Part shown: positions 1 through 9,231 of the stretch, piece after piece
How positions within the stretch are numbered: position 1 is the first letter of the stretch
How the letters are laid out: the number at the start of each line of letters is the position of its first letter
Assembly (NCBI GenBank): GCA_947302205.1
Contig: CAMYVD010000017.1
Location: 1-35,653, forward strand
Source of the DNA: an uncultured Bacteroidales bacterium
GTDB lineage: Bacteria; Bacteroidota; Bacteroidia; Bacteroidales; F082
Direction: 5' to 3'
DNA length: 35,653 nucleotides
Made by a program: the position numbers and the translations under genes
The notes under the pieces: model-generated
Seen by the model: the letters and a program-made list of their open reading frames with translations, nothing else
What the model was told of the DNA's origin: nothing
The model's database searches: none

Positions 1-38
1 ATCACCCATAATGCTATTTTCAAAATCTTCTTTACCAT
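1..38 (-). CDS. ftsQ: Cell-division protein FtsQ, first codons only (cut by window edge)
   Basis: An ATG at 38-36 opens a frame that reads M-V-K-K-I-L-K-I-A-L-W-V up to the window edge. This is a short basic stretch followed by hydrophobic residues, as expected for the cytoplasmic tail and first membrane segment of a bitopic division protein. The start overlaps the murC stop codon (34-32) by seven bases, typical of tight coupling in this cluster. In Bacteroidota dcw clusters ftsQ normally follows murC, so the assignment rests on position and the 12 visible codons. The rest of the gene lies outside the window. Confidence 0.5.
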   Translation of the reverse strand, partial: MVKKILKIALWV

Positions 39-1318
39 TGGCTGATCATGTTTTGAAGCGGTTCAACGAAACGGTCGATATTGCCTGCGCCCATGGTCAC
101 TAACAGCTCGGGCTTGCGCTTGGCAATGGTCTCAAGCAGGTTTTCTTTCGGGCAAAGGCATTTGTTGTCCAGGTTGATCTTGTCTAACAGGGCTTGTGAG
201 GTGATGCCTTCGATAGGCTTCTCCCTGGCAGGATAGATGTCGAGTAAAATCAGGTCGTCGGCCATCGCCAGGACGTTGGCGAAGTCCTCCATAAAATCGC
301 GTGTACGAGTGAAGAGGTGCGGCTGGAAGACCAGCGTCACCCGTTTTGACGGGAACGATGCTTTTATGGCCGACAGACAAGATTTTATTTCTTCAGGATG
401 ATGTGCATAATCATCGATATAGCAGTATTTTTCGTTTTTGACGCGGATGTCAAAACGGCGTTTCACACCTTTGAAGGTGGCTAAGGCCTTGGCAATTTCC
501 TCAGGGTTCAGCCCAAGTTCCGAGGCGGCTGCAAAAGCGGCGGTGGCGTTAAGCTGATTGTGCTTGCCTGGGATGGGCAAAGGCAAATCCAAGTCCTCCA
601 CCCGGTAGTCGCAGTCTTTCCCGAAGCCGAAACTGACCTGGTTCGGGACGTTGATGTCCAGCCCCTCTTTGACGATGACTGTATTCTGAGTCAGTTGTGC
701 GAAGGCATTGAAGCTCTCCACGAGATGCTGCTTGTCGCCATAGATGTCGAGGTGGTCGGCATCGATGGAGTTGACAATGCTGATGTTGGGGGCTAGTTGC
801 AGGAAAGAACGGTCGAACTCGTCGGCTTCGACTACCAGCACGGATTCGGCAGTGCGACCTAGATGCAGGTTGCTGCCAAAGTTGTTGGCGATGCCGCCGA
901 TAAAGGCGGTCATATCGACACCGCACTCATTGAGAATGTGGGCCACCATGGCGGTAGTCGTCGTCTTGCCGTGGGTGCCCGCAATGGCGATGGTGAAGTG
1001 CTCTTTGGAGATGGCACCAAGGGCTTCGGCGCGTTTCATCAGGGGGATGCCTCGGCGACGGAGCTCTACCAACTCGTCAAGGTTTTGGGGAACCGCGGGG
1101 GTGTAGACTGCGAAATCAATATGGGCTGGCAGCAAGGCTGGGTTGTCCTCGTAATGGACGGCCATGCCTTCCGCTTCCAGTTGCTTGGTGAGGGATGACG
1201 GTGTGAGGTCGTAGCCGGCCACAGCGATGCCTTGGCTATGGTAATACCTCGCCAGGGCGCTCATGCCAATGCCGCCGATACCTACAAAATACGCACTTTT
1301 CATCCTTCTCATATTCAT
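32..1318 (-). CDS. murC: UDP-N-acetylmuramate--L-alanine ligase MurC
   Basis: MurC adds L-alanine to UDP-MurNAc, the first amino acid of the peptidoglycan stem peptide, in the cytoplasm using ATP. The 428-residue protein has the N-terminal Rossmann motif GIGGIGMSALA (about residues 13-23), the ATP loop GTHGKTTTT (114-122), the central EADEFDRSF segment, and the C-terminal DDYAHHPEE motif typical of MurC. Its length is slightly below the usual 450-490. The ATG at 1318 overlaps the murG stop as ATGA. A second in-frame ATG two codons later would serve equally well. It is the last complete gene of the dcw run here, with ftsQ starting inside its end. Confidence 0.96.
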   Translation of the reverse strand: MNMRRMKSAYFVGIGGIGMSALARYYHSQGIAVAGYDLTPSSLTKQLEAEGMAVHYEDNPALLPAHIDFAVYTPAVPQNLDELVELRRRGIPLMKRAEALGAISKEHFTIAIAGTHGKTTTTAMVAHILNECGVDMTAFIGGIANNFGSNLHLGRTAESVLVVEADEFDRSFLQLAPNISIVNSIDADHLDIYGDKQHLVESFNAFAQLTQNTVIVKEGLDINVPNQVSFGFGKDCDYRVEDLDLPLPIPGKHNQLNATAAFAAASELGLNPEEIAKALATFKGVKRRFDIRVKNEKYCYIDDYAHHPEEIKSCLSAIKASFPSKRVTLVFQPHLFTRTRDFMEDFANVLAMADDLILLDIYPAREKPIEGITSQALLDKINLDNKCLCPKENLLETIAKRKPELLVTMGAGNIDRFVEPLQNMISQW

Positions 1319-2418
1319 TTTCTTCTGACTTCTTCTATAATAATTTCAACAATGTCGTTTGCAGCGTTGGGACGTGCAAATCGGGCGATGTTAGCTTTCA
1401 TTTCGTTTTGTTTGTTTTTATCGTTCAGCAAGTCCTGCAATGTGGGGACGAGCTTGGCCTCGGTCTCATCGTTCCTAACCATCATTGCGGCATTCGCATC
1501 AACCAATTGCTTGGCGTTCTTGGTCTGATGGTCCTCGGCGGCGGTGGGCAGCGGCACAAAAATGACGGGCTTCTGCACCAAGGCGAGTTCTGAAATTGAC
1601 ATGGCGCCTGCACGTGAAATCACCACGTCGGCAACGGAATAGGCAAGGTCCATGCGATCAATGAAGATCACAGGCTTGACTTTGTCTTCCAGTCCCAATG
1701 CCTTGACTTCGTTGACGGCCTGCTCATGGTAGTATTTGCCGGTCTGCCAGATAAGTTGCATGTCGCTTTCCTTGAACTTGGCAAGCTGTGCGGAGATGCC
1801 TTTGTTGATGCCTAAGGCGCCTTGGCTTCCGCCGACGAGCAGCACAACAGGCTGCTCGGCTTTGACGCCGAAATACTCCGCGGCTTCATTACGGTCGCAG
1901 TTGCCGTTGATATTGCCTCGGAGCGGGTTGCCGGTGAAGTGGATCTTCTCCTTTGGGAACCATTGCTCCAAGCCGTTGTACGCCACACAGATGGCTTTGG
2001 CCTTTTGGCCCACGTTACGGTTGGTCTTACCGGGATAGGAGTTCTGTTCCTGGATGATGGTTGGGATATGAAGCCAGTTGGCGGCTTTCAGTGTGGGACC
2101 GCTGGCAAAACCTCCAACGCCGATGACGGCATCGGGCTGGAAACGCTTCAGAATGCGACGGGCCTTGGTCAGGCTGCTGATGAGCTTGAACGGTAAGGTG
2201 ATCACCGATAGGTCTTTGGTAAAGCCGCTGATCCACAGGCCTTCGATAGGGTAGCCGGCCTTGGGCACACGATCCATCTCCATCCTGCCTTGGGCACCGA
2301 TAAACAGGATTTCCGCATCGGGGAATCTCCGCTTCAGCGCATCCGCAATGGCAATGGCAGGGAAAATATGTCCCCCTGTTCCTCCTCCACTGATGACAAA
2401 TTTCAAATTATTCTTCAT
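1315..2418 (-). CDS. murG: UDP-GlcNAc--lipid I GlcNAc transferase MurG
   Basis: MurG transfers GlcNAc from UDP-GlcNAc to lipid I on the inner face of the cytoplasmic membrane, producing lipid II. The 367-residue protein is full length. It has the glycine-rich motif GGGTGGHIFPA (residues 11-21), the second-domain loop GGSQGALGIN that contacts donor phosphate, and the donor-binding stretch SRAGAMSISEL. The start codon lies inside the 3' end of ftsW (11-base overlap) and the stop overlaps the murC start, so translation of ftsW, murG and murC is probably coupled. No unusual feature was seen. Confidence 0.96.
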   Translation of the reverse strand: MKNNLKFVISGGGTGGHIFPAIAIADALKRRFPDAEILFIGAQGRMEMDRVPKAGYPIEGLWISGFTKDLSVITLPFKLISSLTKARRILKRFQPDAVIGVGGFASGPTLKAANWLHIPTIIQEQNSYPGKTNRNVGQKAKAICVAYNGLEQWFPKEKIHFTGNPLRGNINGNCDRNEAAEYFGVKAEQPVVLLVGGSQGALGINKGISAQLAKFKESDMQLIWQTGKYYHEQAVNEVKALGLEDKVKPVIFIDRMDLAYSVADVVISRAGAMSISELALVQKPVIFVPLPTAAEDHQTKNAKQLVDANAAMMVRNDETEAKLVPTLQDLLNDKNKQNEMKANIARFARPNAANDIVEIIIEEVRRK

Positions 2419-3727
2419 GGGCTACCTCCATTTCTTCTTGTTCAATTACTTCTTCTGTCTTCTGACTTTTGTCTTCGGTTTGCTCTTCGAGACTCCTTGT
2501 CACGCTCAGGATCATTCCCACAGCAAAACCTGTCATGAGCATGGAGGAACCGCCTCTGCTCACGAAAGGAAGCTGTTGTCCCGTCACGGGCAACAATCCA
2601 GTGGATACTCCCATGTTGATCATGGCTTGCATGATGAGGATAAAGGCAATGCCGAACGCCATCAGCGCTCCGAATGTCAGGGGACGTTTCTTCATGATTC
2701 TGATGGATCGAGTGAGCAGGATGATGTAGAGGAGCATGACGAAGACGCCTCCCACCAGGCCATATTCCTCGATGATGATGGCATAAATGCAGTCGGAGAA
2801 GGGCTGAGGCAGGAAGTTGCGTTGGGTGCTCTTGCCGGAGCCTTTGCCGAACAGACCGCCACGGGCAACGGCGATTTTGGCGTACATCTTCTGTGCGTTG
2901 CGGTCGTCAATCTGTAGTGGTGAGTGGTCGGGATCGAGGCCGGCGGCAATCTTGGCTTCCCGCTCTTCCTTGGCGGCTTCAATACGACCTTGCCATGTCT
3001 TTACGCGGCTGACACGGGGTTTCTTCTTGACTTTCTCCTTCAGTCTGGCGTCATCAGGATGCAATTCGTAGGCTGCTACTACTTTCTCGTAGCGATTTTG
3101 CCTGATGTTGGCAACCATGTCATCCGTCAGGATGTAAAGGCCCATGCCCAGCACCACGATGCCAATCAACGCCATGATGTAGCTGAATTTGATCTGCCCG
3201 ATATAAAGCATCACAATGCAAACCACGAAAAGCATGGCGGCAGTGGAGAGGTTCTCGGGGAAGATGGGACCCACAATCAAGATGATGGGCAGGAAGATCG
3301 GAACGATGAGGTCTTTGAAGGTATAGTCGCGGTTGTTCCAGACGACAATGTACTTGGCCAAGTAGGCGATGAGCACGATCTTGGCCAGTTCGCTGGTCTG
3401 GAATCCCATGATGCTGCGTGATGCTCCGTTGATGCGACTACCAAAGAAATAAGTGAATATCAATAAGATAAAGCAGGAGATAAGCACCAGTTCAATTGCC
3501 CTCGAATAATGGCGGTAATTGATGCGCGAAGCGATGAACATCATCACGAATCCGGCAAATAAGGTGGCGGCATGCTTCAAAAGCACCTTCTCGTTGTAAG
3601 CCCCGATACGAACATACGCCTCGGAACTGGTGGCGCTATAAACCGCCAGCAAAGAGATGATGCCTAAGATGAGCATCACCACCCAGATGACCCGGTCGCC
3701 TTTCAATATCTTATTGATCCAACTCAC
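2408..3727 (-). CDS. ftsW: Septal SEDS glycosyltransferase FtsW
   Basis: FtsW is the SEDS-family polytopic membrane protein that polymerises lipid II at the septum together with its class B PBP partner, here probably the ftsI product. The 439-residue sequence has about ten hydrophobic segments. The putative catalytic Asp (about D312) lies in the FSDCIYAIIIEEYG stretch, and the conserved GLFGKGSGKSTQRNFLP and PFVSRGGSSML motifs are present. Two features stand out. The main extracytoplasmic loop (about residues 205-275) is long and strongly charged, and the cytoplasmic tail is rich in glutamate. Nine bases separate it from the murD-like gene upstream. Confidence 0.95.
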   Translation of the reverse strand: MSWINKILKGDRVIWVVMLILGIISLLAVYSATSSEAYVRIGAYNEKVLLKHAATLFAGFVMMFIASRINYRHYSRAIELVLISCFILLIFTYFFGSRINGASRSIMGFQTSELAKIVLIAYLAKYIVVWNNRDYTFKDLIVPIFLPIILIVGPIFPENLSTAAMLFVVCIVMLYIGQIKFSYIMALIGIVVLGMGLYILTDDMVANIRQNRYEKVVAAYELHPDDARLKEKVKKKPRVSRVKTWQGRIEAAKEEREAKIAAGLDPDHSPLQIDDRNAQKMYAKIAVARGGLFGKGSGKSTQRNFLPQPFSDCIYAIIIEEYGLVGGVFVMLLYIILLTRSIRIMKKRPLTFGALMAFGIAFILIMQAMINMGVSTGLLPVTGQQLPFVSRGGSSMLMTGFAVGMILSVTRSLEEQTEDKSQKTEEVIEQEEMEVAHEE

Positions 3728-3736
3728 GGTATGTTG

Positions 3737-4285
3737 TTATTTGGTCAGGTTTTTCACTTCTTCCACGAATAGCTTCCCACGATTGGCATAATCCATTTCA
3801 CGGTCCTTGCAGGCTGGGGAGAAGAGCACAATGTCGTTCTTCTCGGCAATGGCGGAGGCCATGTGGACGGCTTCAGCCAAAGAGTCGGCTGCGTGGATCT
3901 CCTCTACCGCACCGTTGAAGGTCAGCTCAATATTCTCCCTTTCGTTGCCCAAGGCAATGATGGCCTTGACTTTTTTGGTGGCAGTGTCGATGAGCTCACT
4001 GTAGTTGTTGTGGCATGAGCCGCCGACAATCCAAACGACTGGATTGACGATGTTCTCAAACGTAAACCAAGTGGCGTTGATGCTCTCGGCTTGGGCGTCG
4101 TCGTAATACATCACCCCGTCGATGGACTTGATGAAGTGCTGCCGATGGGTTAGCGTGTTGAGGTCGCCCATGCAGTTCTTGATGCTTTCTTTTCTGATTT
4201 CCAGAATCTTGGCGGTGATGCTGGAAGCCATGTTTTCCGGTCTGCGCTTGGTCAGGTTTTCCGTTTTCTCAAATAAGTATCTCAT
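3737..4285 (-). CDS. MurD C-terminal-domain-only protein (probably non-catalytic)
   Basis: The gene occupies the murD slot between mraY and ftsW but encodes 182 residues, against about 450 for MurD. From about residue 16 it aligns with the end of the MurD central domain (ENMASSITAKILEIRK, matching the usual HNxYNSxAA region) and then with the whole C-terminal domain: THR, WIVGG, FSPAC and NRG. The N-terminal uridine-binding domain and the central ATPase domain with its GKTT loop are absent. Only 33 bases lie between mraY and this start, so no frameshifted remainder exists. Compared from memory with E. coli MurD, the NDSKATN motif reads DDAQAES, the GGxDKGxD motif reads GGSCHNN, and SPACASFDLFKNYEDRG is two residues shorter as SPACKDREMDYANRG. 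The D-Glu-binding Lys, Thr, Ser and Phe therefore appear lost. A structural or regulatory role is possible, or it may be a decaying remnant. Function unknown. Confidence 0.85.
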   Translation of the reverse strand: MRYLFEKTENLTKRRPENMASSITAKILEIRKESIKNCMGDLNTLTHRQHFIKSIDGVMYYDDAQAESINATWFTFENIVNPVVWIVGGSCHNNYSELIDTATKKVKAIIALGNERENIELTFNGAVEEIHAADSLAEAVHMASAIAEKNDIVLFSPACKDREMDYANRGKLFVEEVKNLTK

Positions 4286-4320
4286 ATCTTTTATCTTTTA
4301 TCTTTTATCTTGTATCTCTT
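4286..4320. repeat. 7-bp tandem repeat between mraY and the MurD-like gene
   Basis: On the plus strand ATCTTTT occurs three times perfectly (4286-4306), followed by ATCTTGT and ATCTCTT with one mismatch each. The array fills the whole 33-base gap, touches the start codon of the MurD-like gene and runs into the mraY stop codon. On the transcribed strand the unit reads AAAAGAT, so it supplies the purine-rich leader of the downstream gene. Copy-number change would alter leader length in steps of seven bases. Confidence 0.9.
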
Positions 4321-5596
4321 ATCTAATCTTGAATGTTATCAAAGTAAATGCAGCCAACAGGATGGTGATGATCCAGAAACGGATGGTGATCTTCACCTCA
4401 TGGTGGATGGTGTTGTAGCCTTCGCCATGGCCTTTGAAGGTGACGGTGCTGTTGGGCCAAGCCTTCTTGAAGTCGCTATAGCTGGTGCGGAAGTGGTCGT
4501 GCAATGGGCCTTTTTTCCAGATTCTATGCTTTTTGCCCGTTTTGACAAAGCGTTTCACGTCGAGGTCGGAGAGGATCTCGAAAAGGAACACGCCGCAGAG
4601 CAAGGGCAACAAAAGCTCTTTGTGCATGATGATGGCTGAGACGGCGATGATGCCGCCGATGGTCAGGCTGCCTGTGTCGCCCATGAAGATTTGGGCGGGG
4701 TAGGAGTTGAACCAGAGGAAGCCGATGAGCGCTCCCACAAAAGCGGCCAAAAACACTACAAGTTCTTCGCTTCCGGGGATATACATCAAGTTGAGGTGGC
4801 CTGCCATGACGGCGTTACTGGAGATATAGGCCAGGATGACCAGGGTAATGCCGATGATTGCAGAGTTGCCTGAAGCCATGCCGTCCATGCCGTCGTTGAG
4901 GTTGCTGCCATTGCTGACGGCCGCCACGATGAACACGGTGAGCAGCACGAAGAAGACCCATGCCAAGTTGTACATCCACTTCGGTCCAGCCCATTTGAAC
5001 AGGTTGGCGTAATTGAGGTCGTGGCTCTTGACAAAAGGTATTGTGGTACGGGTTGATTTCATGTCAGGGCTCTTGACGACAACCTCTTTGTTGTTCTCAA
5101 TCTTTACCTGCACATGCTCGTTGATTTGCACCGCTGGGCTGAAACGAAGGGTGAGTCCTACAATCAGGCCGAGCAGGATTTGGCCGCCAAGCTTGACGGC
5201 GGGCTTGATGCCGTCTTTCTTTTTCTTGAAGGATTTGACGTAGTCGTCGGAGAATCCGATGATGCCGAGGATGAGCGTGGTGACAATCATCAGGATCGTG
5301 TAAATGCTATGAAGTTTGCAAACCAACAGCACAGGGATCAAGATGGATGCAATGATGATGACCCCGCCCATGGTGGGAACGCCGATCTTCTTGGTGTTGT
5401 ATGGGTCGATGGAAGCATCCCGTTGGGTCTCAACGACTTTCTTTCGTTTCAGCATCTTGATGAACCAGTTGCCAAACCATACGGAAACGATAAGCGCAAG
5501 GATGATGGCTGCGGCGGCGCGGAAGGTGACATAGGTGAATACGCCTGCCCCGGGGAAGTTGATTTGACTTAAATACTGAAACAGATAGTATAACAT
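4319..5596 (-). CDS. mraY: Phospho-MurNAc-pentapeptide translocase MraY
   Basis: MraY transfers phospho-MurNAc-pentapeptide from UDP to undecaprenyl phosphate, making lipid I. The 425-residue protein has about ten membrane segments. Catalytic-site motifs are visible: FSDDYVK (Asp117-Asp118), NLNDGMDGMASGNSA, and FMGDTGSL. The cytoplasmic histidine motif reads LHDHFRTS rather than the PxHHH of many bacteria and is followed by a longer loop before the last membrane helix. From memory, Bacteroidales MraY proteins share this variant, so I treat it as lineage-typical. The gene starts three bases after murE stops. Downstream is the repeat leading to the truncated MurD-like gene. Confidence 0.96.
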   Translation of the reverse strand: MLYYLFQYLSQINFPGAGVFTYVTFRAAAAIILALIVSVWFGNWFIKMLKRKKVVETQRDASIDPYNTKKIGVPTMGGVIIIASILIPVLLVCKLHSIYTILMIVTTLILGIIGFSDDYVKSFKKKKDGIKPAVKLGGQILLGLIVGLTLRFSPAVQINEHVQVKIENNKEVVVKSPDMKSTRTTIPFVKSHDLNYANLFKWAGPKWMYNLAWVFFVLLTVFIVAAVSNGSNLNDGMDGMASGNSAIIGITLVILAYISSNAVMAGHLNLMYIPGSEELVVFLAAFVGALIGFLWFNSYPAQIFMGDTGSLTIGGIIAVSAIIMHKELLLPLLCGVFLFEILSDLDVKRFVKTGKKHRIWKKGPLHDHFRTSYSDFKKAWPNSTVTFKGHGEGYNTIHHEVKITIRFWIITILLAAFTLITFKIR

Positions 5597-5599
5597 GTT

Positions 5600-7054
5600 T
5601 TATTTCTCCTTTAATGCAGATGATAGTTCTTCTTTGTCGTCGAAATGGCGCTTCACGCCTTTGATGATTTGATAGTCCTCGTGACCCTTGCCTGCTAACA
5701 GAATGATGTCGCCTTTGTTGGCTAACGCCACGGCGGTGCGGATGGCTTCGCGGCGGTCAGTGATGGAAAGCACCTTGCGCATGTCATCGGCAGCGATGCC
5801 TTCTTTCATTTGGCGGATGATCTCATCGGGATCTTCGTCGCGTGGGTTGTCGCTGGTAAGAATGACCTTGTCGCTGAGTTTGACAGCCACGGCCGCCATC
5901 TCGGGGCGCTTGGTGGTGTCACGGTTGCCGCCACAGCCTGCTACAGTGATCAGGAGCTGTCCGGCTTTTCTCACCTCATTGATGGTCTTCAACACGTTTT
6001 CCAACGCATCGGGGGTGTGGGCATAGTCCACGATGCCAACGATGCCGCTGTCGCTGTGAACCATGTCAAACCTGCCGTTGGCACCTTTTAGTTTGCTGAT
6101 CTCAACCAACAGCTCGTCCTTGTTGAATCCAAGGGCAATGGCGGCACCGTAGATGGCTAGGATATTGCTGGCATTGAAGCCACCGACAAGTCGGGTATAC
6201 ATCTCGGTGTTGTTGACCTTCATCAACATGCCGTCGAAATGGCTTTCCAACACCACGCCTTTGAAGTCGGCGTCATGCTTCAGGGCATAACCGAGTTTCT
6301 TGGCCTTGGTGTTCTGCAACATCACACTGCCATTCTTGTCGTCGAGGTTGGTCAAGGCGAAAGCGTCGGCAGGCAGATCGTCGAAGAATTTCTTCTTGGC
6401 GTTGCGGTAGTTGGCCATGGTTTTGTGGTAGTCGAGATGATCGTGGGTGAGGTTGGTGAAGATGCCTCCGGCAAACTTCAAACCCGCAATGCGACGTTGA
6501 TCGACGGCGTGTGAGCTGACCTCCATGAAGGCATATTCACATTCGTGATCGACCATCTTCCTGAGCAAGGCATTCAGCTCGACGGGGTCAGGGGTGGTAT
6601 GGGTTGAGGGGATGACCTCATGGTCAACGATGTTCTCAATGGTGGAGAGTAAACCGCAAGCGTAACCGGCGTCAGTGAAGAGTCGGTAAAGCAAGGTGGC
6701 GATGGTGGTCTTGCCATTGGTTCCCGTCACACCGACGAGCTTTAGCGACTTTGAAGGGTTGCCATAGAAATTGGAAGCTCCGATGCCTAAAACGTATGCA
6801 CTATCGTCCACACGGATGTAGGTCACACCTTCTTTCAAGACTTTGGGCAGCTTCTCGCAAACGATGGCGGATGCTCCTTTCTCAAGAGCCTTGTCGATGT
6901 AGTCATGCCCGTCGGTCTGGGTGCCTTTTACGGCGAAAAACATCGTGCCCGGCTCAACGGTACGGGAGTCGAACGACACTTTATTAATGTCGATATCCTT
7001 GTCGCCGATGAGTTCTGACAGGTTGCAGTTTACTATGATTTCTTTGATTTTCAT
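5600..7054 (-). CDS. murE: UDP-MurNAc-tripeptide synthetase MurE (meso-DAP type)
   Basis: MurE adds the third stem-peptide residue to UDP-MurNAc-L-Ala-D-Glu in the cytoplasm. The 484-residue protein shows the N-terminal [18 protein letters not shown] motif, the ATP loop TGTNGKTT (residues 110-117), the central THTTPDP and [12 protein letters not shown] segments, and the C-terminal ligase domain. The specificity motif DNPR (402-405) indicates meso-diaminopimelate as the added amino acid. This enzyme needs the MurD product as substrate, so a functional MurD activity must exist somewhere in the genome. The ATG at 7054 overlaps the ftsI stop as ATGA. Confidence 0.96.
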   Translation of the reverse strand: MKIKEIIVNCNLSELIGDKDIDINKVSFDSRTVEPGTMFFAVKGTQTDGHDYIDKALEKGASAIVCEKLPKVLKEGVTYIRVDDSAYVLGIGASNFYGNPSKSLKLVGVTGTNGKTTIATLLYRLFTDAGYACGLLSTIENIVDHEVIPSTHTTPDPVELNALLRKMVDHECEYAFMEVSSHAVDQRRIAGLKFAGGIFTNLTHDHLDYHKTMANYRNAKKKFFDDLPADAFALTNLDDKNGSVMLQNTKAKKLGYALKHDADFKGVVLESHFDGMLMKVNNTEMYTRLVGGFNASNILAIYGAAIALGFNKDELLVEISKLKGANGRFDMVHSDSGIVGIVDYAHTPDALENVLKTINEVRKAGQLLITVAGCGGNRDTTKRPEMAAVAVKLSDKVILTSDNPRDEDPDEIIRQMKEGIAADDMRKVLSITDRREAIRTAVALANKGDIILLAGKGHEDYQIIKGVKRHFDDKEELSSALKEK

Positions 7055-9204
7055 TGTCTTTCAAGTGTTAAGGTGATTAATCCTCCCGGCTGAAGCGTGT
7101 CGCCGGCTTTCACTGATTGCTTGTGAACCTTGCCGAATCCGCTGAATGAGGTGACCCATCCCAGGTTCTCTAACAAGTATACTGCATCGGTGACGTTCAT
7201 CCCGCATACATCAGGGACGCATAGCGAGTCGAACTCCATGGGTCTCATAATGTATTTTCCGTCCTTCTTCGAGTAAGCGGTGGTGACCCATTCGCTGCCT
7301 AACGAATAGTCAACATAATTCACTCCGATGCCTTTAAGATAGGGCGTGGCTTCAGTTTGATGACGGACGATGCTGTCAGCTTTCTTGATGTCGTTGCCTT
7401 CGACCTCCTTCATGCCTTTGATCTTGATGGCATAGACACGGTCGGCAATCTCCTTGAAGGCGGGGGCGGCTACCTTTCCGGCGGAGTAGAAACGTCCTTT
7501 GGCCTTGCTGATCACCACGATGCAACTGTAGACCGGATGGTTGGCCGGAAAGAAGCCGGCGAAGGTCACGTTGTAGTCGCGTTCCCAGTGGCCTTCTGCA
7601 TTCAACCATTTGTAGGCTTTCTTCTCGACGTTGTAGAGCTGTGCGGTACCTGTCTTTCCGGCGATGCCGTATTCCGTGTCGCGAAGTACTTTGGCAGTGC
7701 CTCGCTCTACCACGCCTTTCATCATGCTTTGGATGGAGTCGATGCTCTTTTTGGATGCGATTTGCTCTTTGAGGACTACGGGATCGATGATCTGCAGTGT
7801 GACACCTTCCTTGCGTATTTCCTTGACAAACTGGGGCTTCATCATTTTGCCTCCGTTGGCTACGGCATTGTAAAGGGTAAGGATTTGCAGCGGCGGCAAT
7901 CTAAGCTCGTAACCAATGGACATCCAGGGAAGTGAGGTCTTCGACCAGTTTTTCTTGTCCAGGAAAGGGTGTTTGATGTAGGGTTTTGCCTCGCCAGCCA
8001 TACCTGTACCCAACGGCACGTTCAGTCCGATGCTGTAAAGCTTGTTCACGTATTGTTCGGGGTTTTCGCCGAAGTAGTCGGTGATCAGTCGGGCAGTGCC
8101 TTTGTTTGAAGACTGCTCGAAGACCTCCCTGATGGTAACCATGCCGTCTTCGTTGACAGGGTGGTCGTCATACATCTTCTTGTTGGAGAAGACCAGTGGC
8201 GTATGCGCTCTGCCGATGTTGACGTTTCTTGTGTTGATGTTGAGTTCAGGATGAGCGTCGAGCAATACCAGCATGGAGGCGAGTTTGAAGGTCGATCCGG
8301 GCTCGATGCCCATGCCGAGGGCGAAGTTGTAGCCCTCATAGCATTGGTCGGTCTTCTTGTCGCGCTGCAAGTTGGTGATGGCTTTCACCTCGCCGGTAGC
8401 TACCTCCATGACGATGGCACAACCTTGTTCCGCCTTGTTCTCGACCAGGGCGTGCCGCAAGGCGCGCTCTGCGATGTCTTGGATGTTGATGTCGAGGGTT
8501 GACACGATGTCGTTACCGTTGACGGCTTCGATATTGTTGTCGTCTTCAACGGGAATCCATACGCCATGATGGAGGTGACGTTGCTTGCGATGACCGTCTT
8601 TGCCTCTAAGTATGCTGTCGCAGGCACTCTCAAGTCCTACGAGTTTGTCTTCGTTGACGTAGCCGATGGTACGGCCTGCCAATGAACCATAGGGATGGAT
8701 GCGCTTGAACTTTGGCTGTGATTTGGTGAGGCCAACCTTGCGTTTGCCTTGGTCGAAGATATGGCAGGTCTCGATTTCACGGTATTGTTCCAAGGTGGCG
8801 TTGAGGTCAATCAGGAAAAACCGTTTATGGTTGCCTTTGGCTTCGACGAGGCCTTGTTTCCATTTGGCGGCGTTGCGTTTCGGGAACACCTCGGCTAACT
8901 TCCGGCTCAGTTGGTCTATGCCTTTGGTGAAAGAGGTGTCATGGATGACCGAGGGGTCGATGCCGATCTCGAAAATGGGTACATCGGTGGCGAGCAGGCT
9001 GCCATCGCAGGCGAGAATGTCGCCGCGTGAAGCTTGCAGTGTATCGAAACGGGTCTCCACTTGTCCGGCGAGGGCACGAAGCTCGTCGCCTTCCTTGGTC
9101 TGCACTATCACGGCCTTGGCCAAAATAGCGATACCCATAGCCAATGCAGCTATATAAACCAGAAAGGTCCTGATCATGCATCTCGTTTTCGGGTCCCGAT
9201 TCAT
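7051..9204 (-). CDS. ftsI: Class B penicillin-binding protein / FtsI transpeptidase with PASTA domain
   Basis: This is the septal peptidoglycan transpeptidase that partners FtsW. The 717-residue protein has one N-terminal membrane anchor (about residues 10-32), a PBP dimerisation region beginning with the [15 protein letters not shown] stretch, and a complete transpeptidase domain. Its active-site motifs are STFK (Ser304, Lys307), SSN (365-367) and KTG (from Lys517). The last ~75 residues form a PASTA-like domain ending in [11 protein letters not shown], common in Bacteroidota versions. The start at 9204 directly abuts a 7-bp tandem repeat, and the gene ends in an ATGA overlap with murE. Confidence 0.95.
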   Translation of the reverse strand: MNRDPKTRCMIRTFLVYIAALAMGIAILAKAVIVQTKEGDELRALAGQVETRFDTLQASRGDILACDGSLLATDVPIFEIGIDPSVIHDTSFTKGIDQLSRKLAEVFPKRNAAKWKQGLVEAKGNHKRFFLIDLNATLEQYREIETCHIFDQGKRKVGLTKSQPKFKRIHPYGSLAGRTIGYVNEDKLVGLESACDSILRGKDGHRKQRHLHHGVWIPVEDDNNIEAVNGNDIVSTLDINIQDIAERALRHALVENKAEQGCAIVMEVATGEVKAITNLQRDKKTDQCYEGYNFALGMGIEPGSTFKLASMLVLLDAHPELNINTRNVNIGRAHTPLVFSNKKMYDDHPVNEDGMVTIREVFEQSSNKGTARLITDYFGENPEQYVNKLYSIGLNVPLGTGMAGEAKPYIKHPFLDKKNWSKTSLPWMSIGYELRLPPLQILTLYNAVANGGKMMKPQFVKEIRKEGVTLQIIDPVVLKEQIASKKSIDSIQSMMKGVVERGTAKVLRDTEYGIAGKTGTAQLYNVEKKAYKWLNAEGHWERDYNVTFAGFFPANHPVYSCIVVISKAKGRFYSAGKVAAPAFKEIADRVYAIKIKGMKEVEGNDIKKADSIVRHQTEATPYLKGIGVNYVDYSLGSEWVTTAYSKKDGKYIMRPMEFDSLCVPDVCGMNVTDAVYLLENLGWVTSFSGFGKVHKQSVKAGDTLQPGGLITLTLERQ

Positions 9205-9231
9205 ACTTCTTACTTCTTACTTCTTACTTCT
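9205..9231. repeat. 7-bp tandem repeat between ftsL and ftsI
   Basis: ACTTCTT occurs three times perfectly (9205-9225) followed by a six-base partial copy. On the transcribed strand the unit reads AAGAAGT, with a TAA across each junction. The array contains the last three sense codons and stop of the FtsL-like gene and the whole 12-base gap before the ftsI ATG. Because each unit carries the same in-phase TAA for the first-entered copy, extra copies would leave FtsL unchanged but move the ftsI start by seven bases. Confidence 0.9.

Noticed and set aside
4490..4515. MraY histidine motif HDH instead of HHH, with a longer following loop, considered as loss of an active-site residue.
   Set aside because: As I recall, Bacteroidales MraY proteins share the HDHFRTS variant, and all catalytic aspartates are present, so it is probably lineage-typical.
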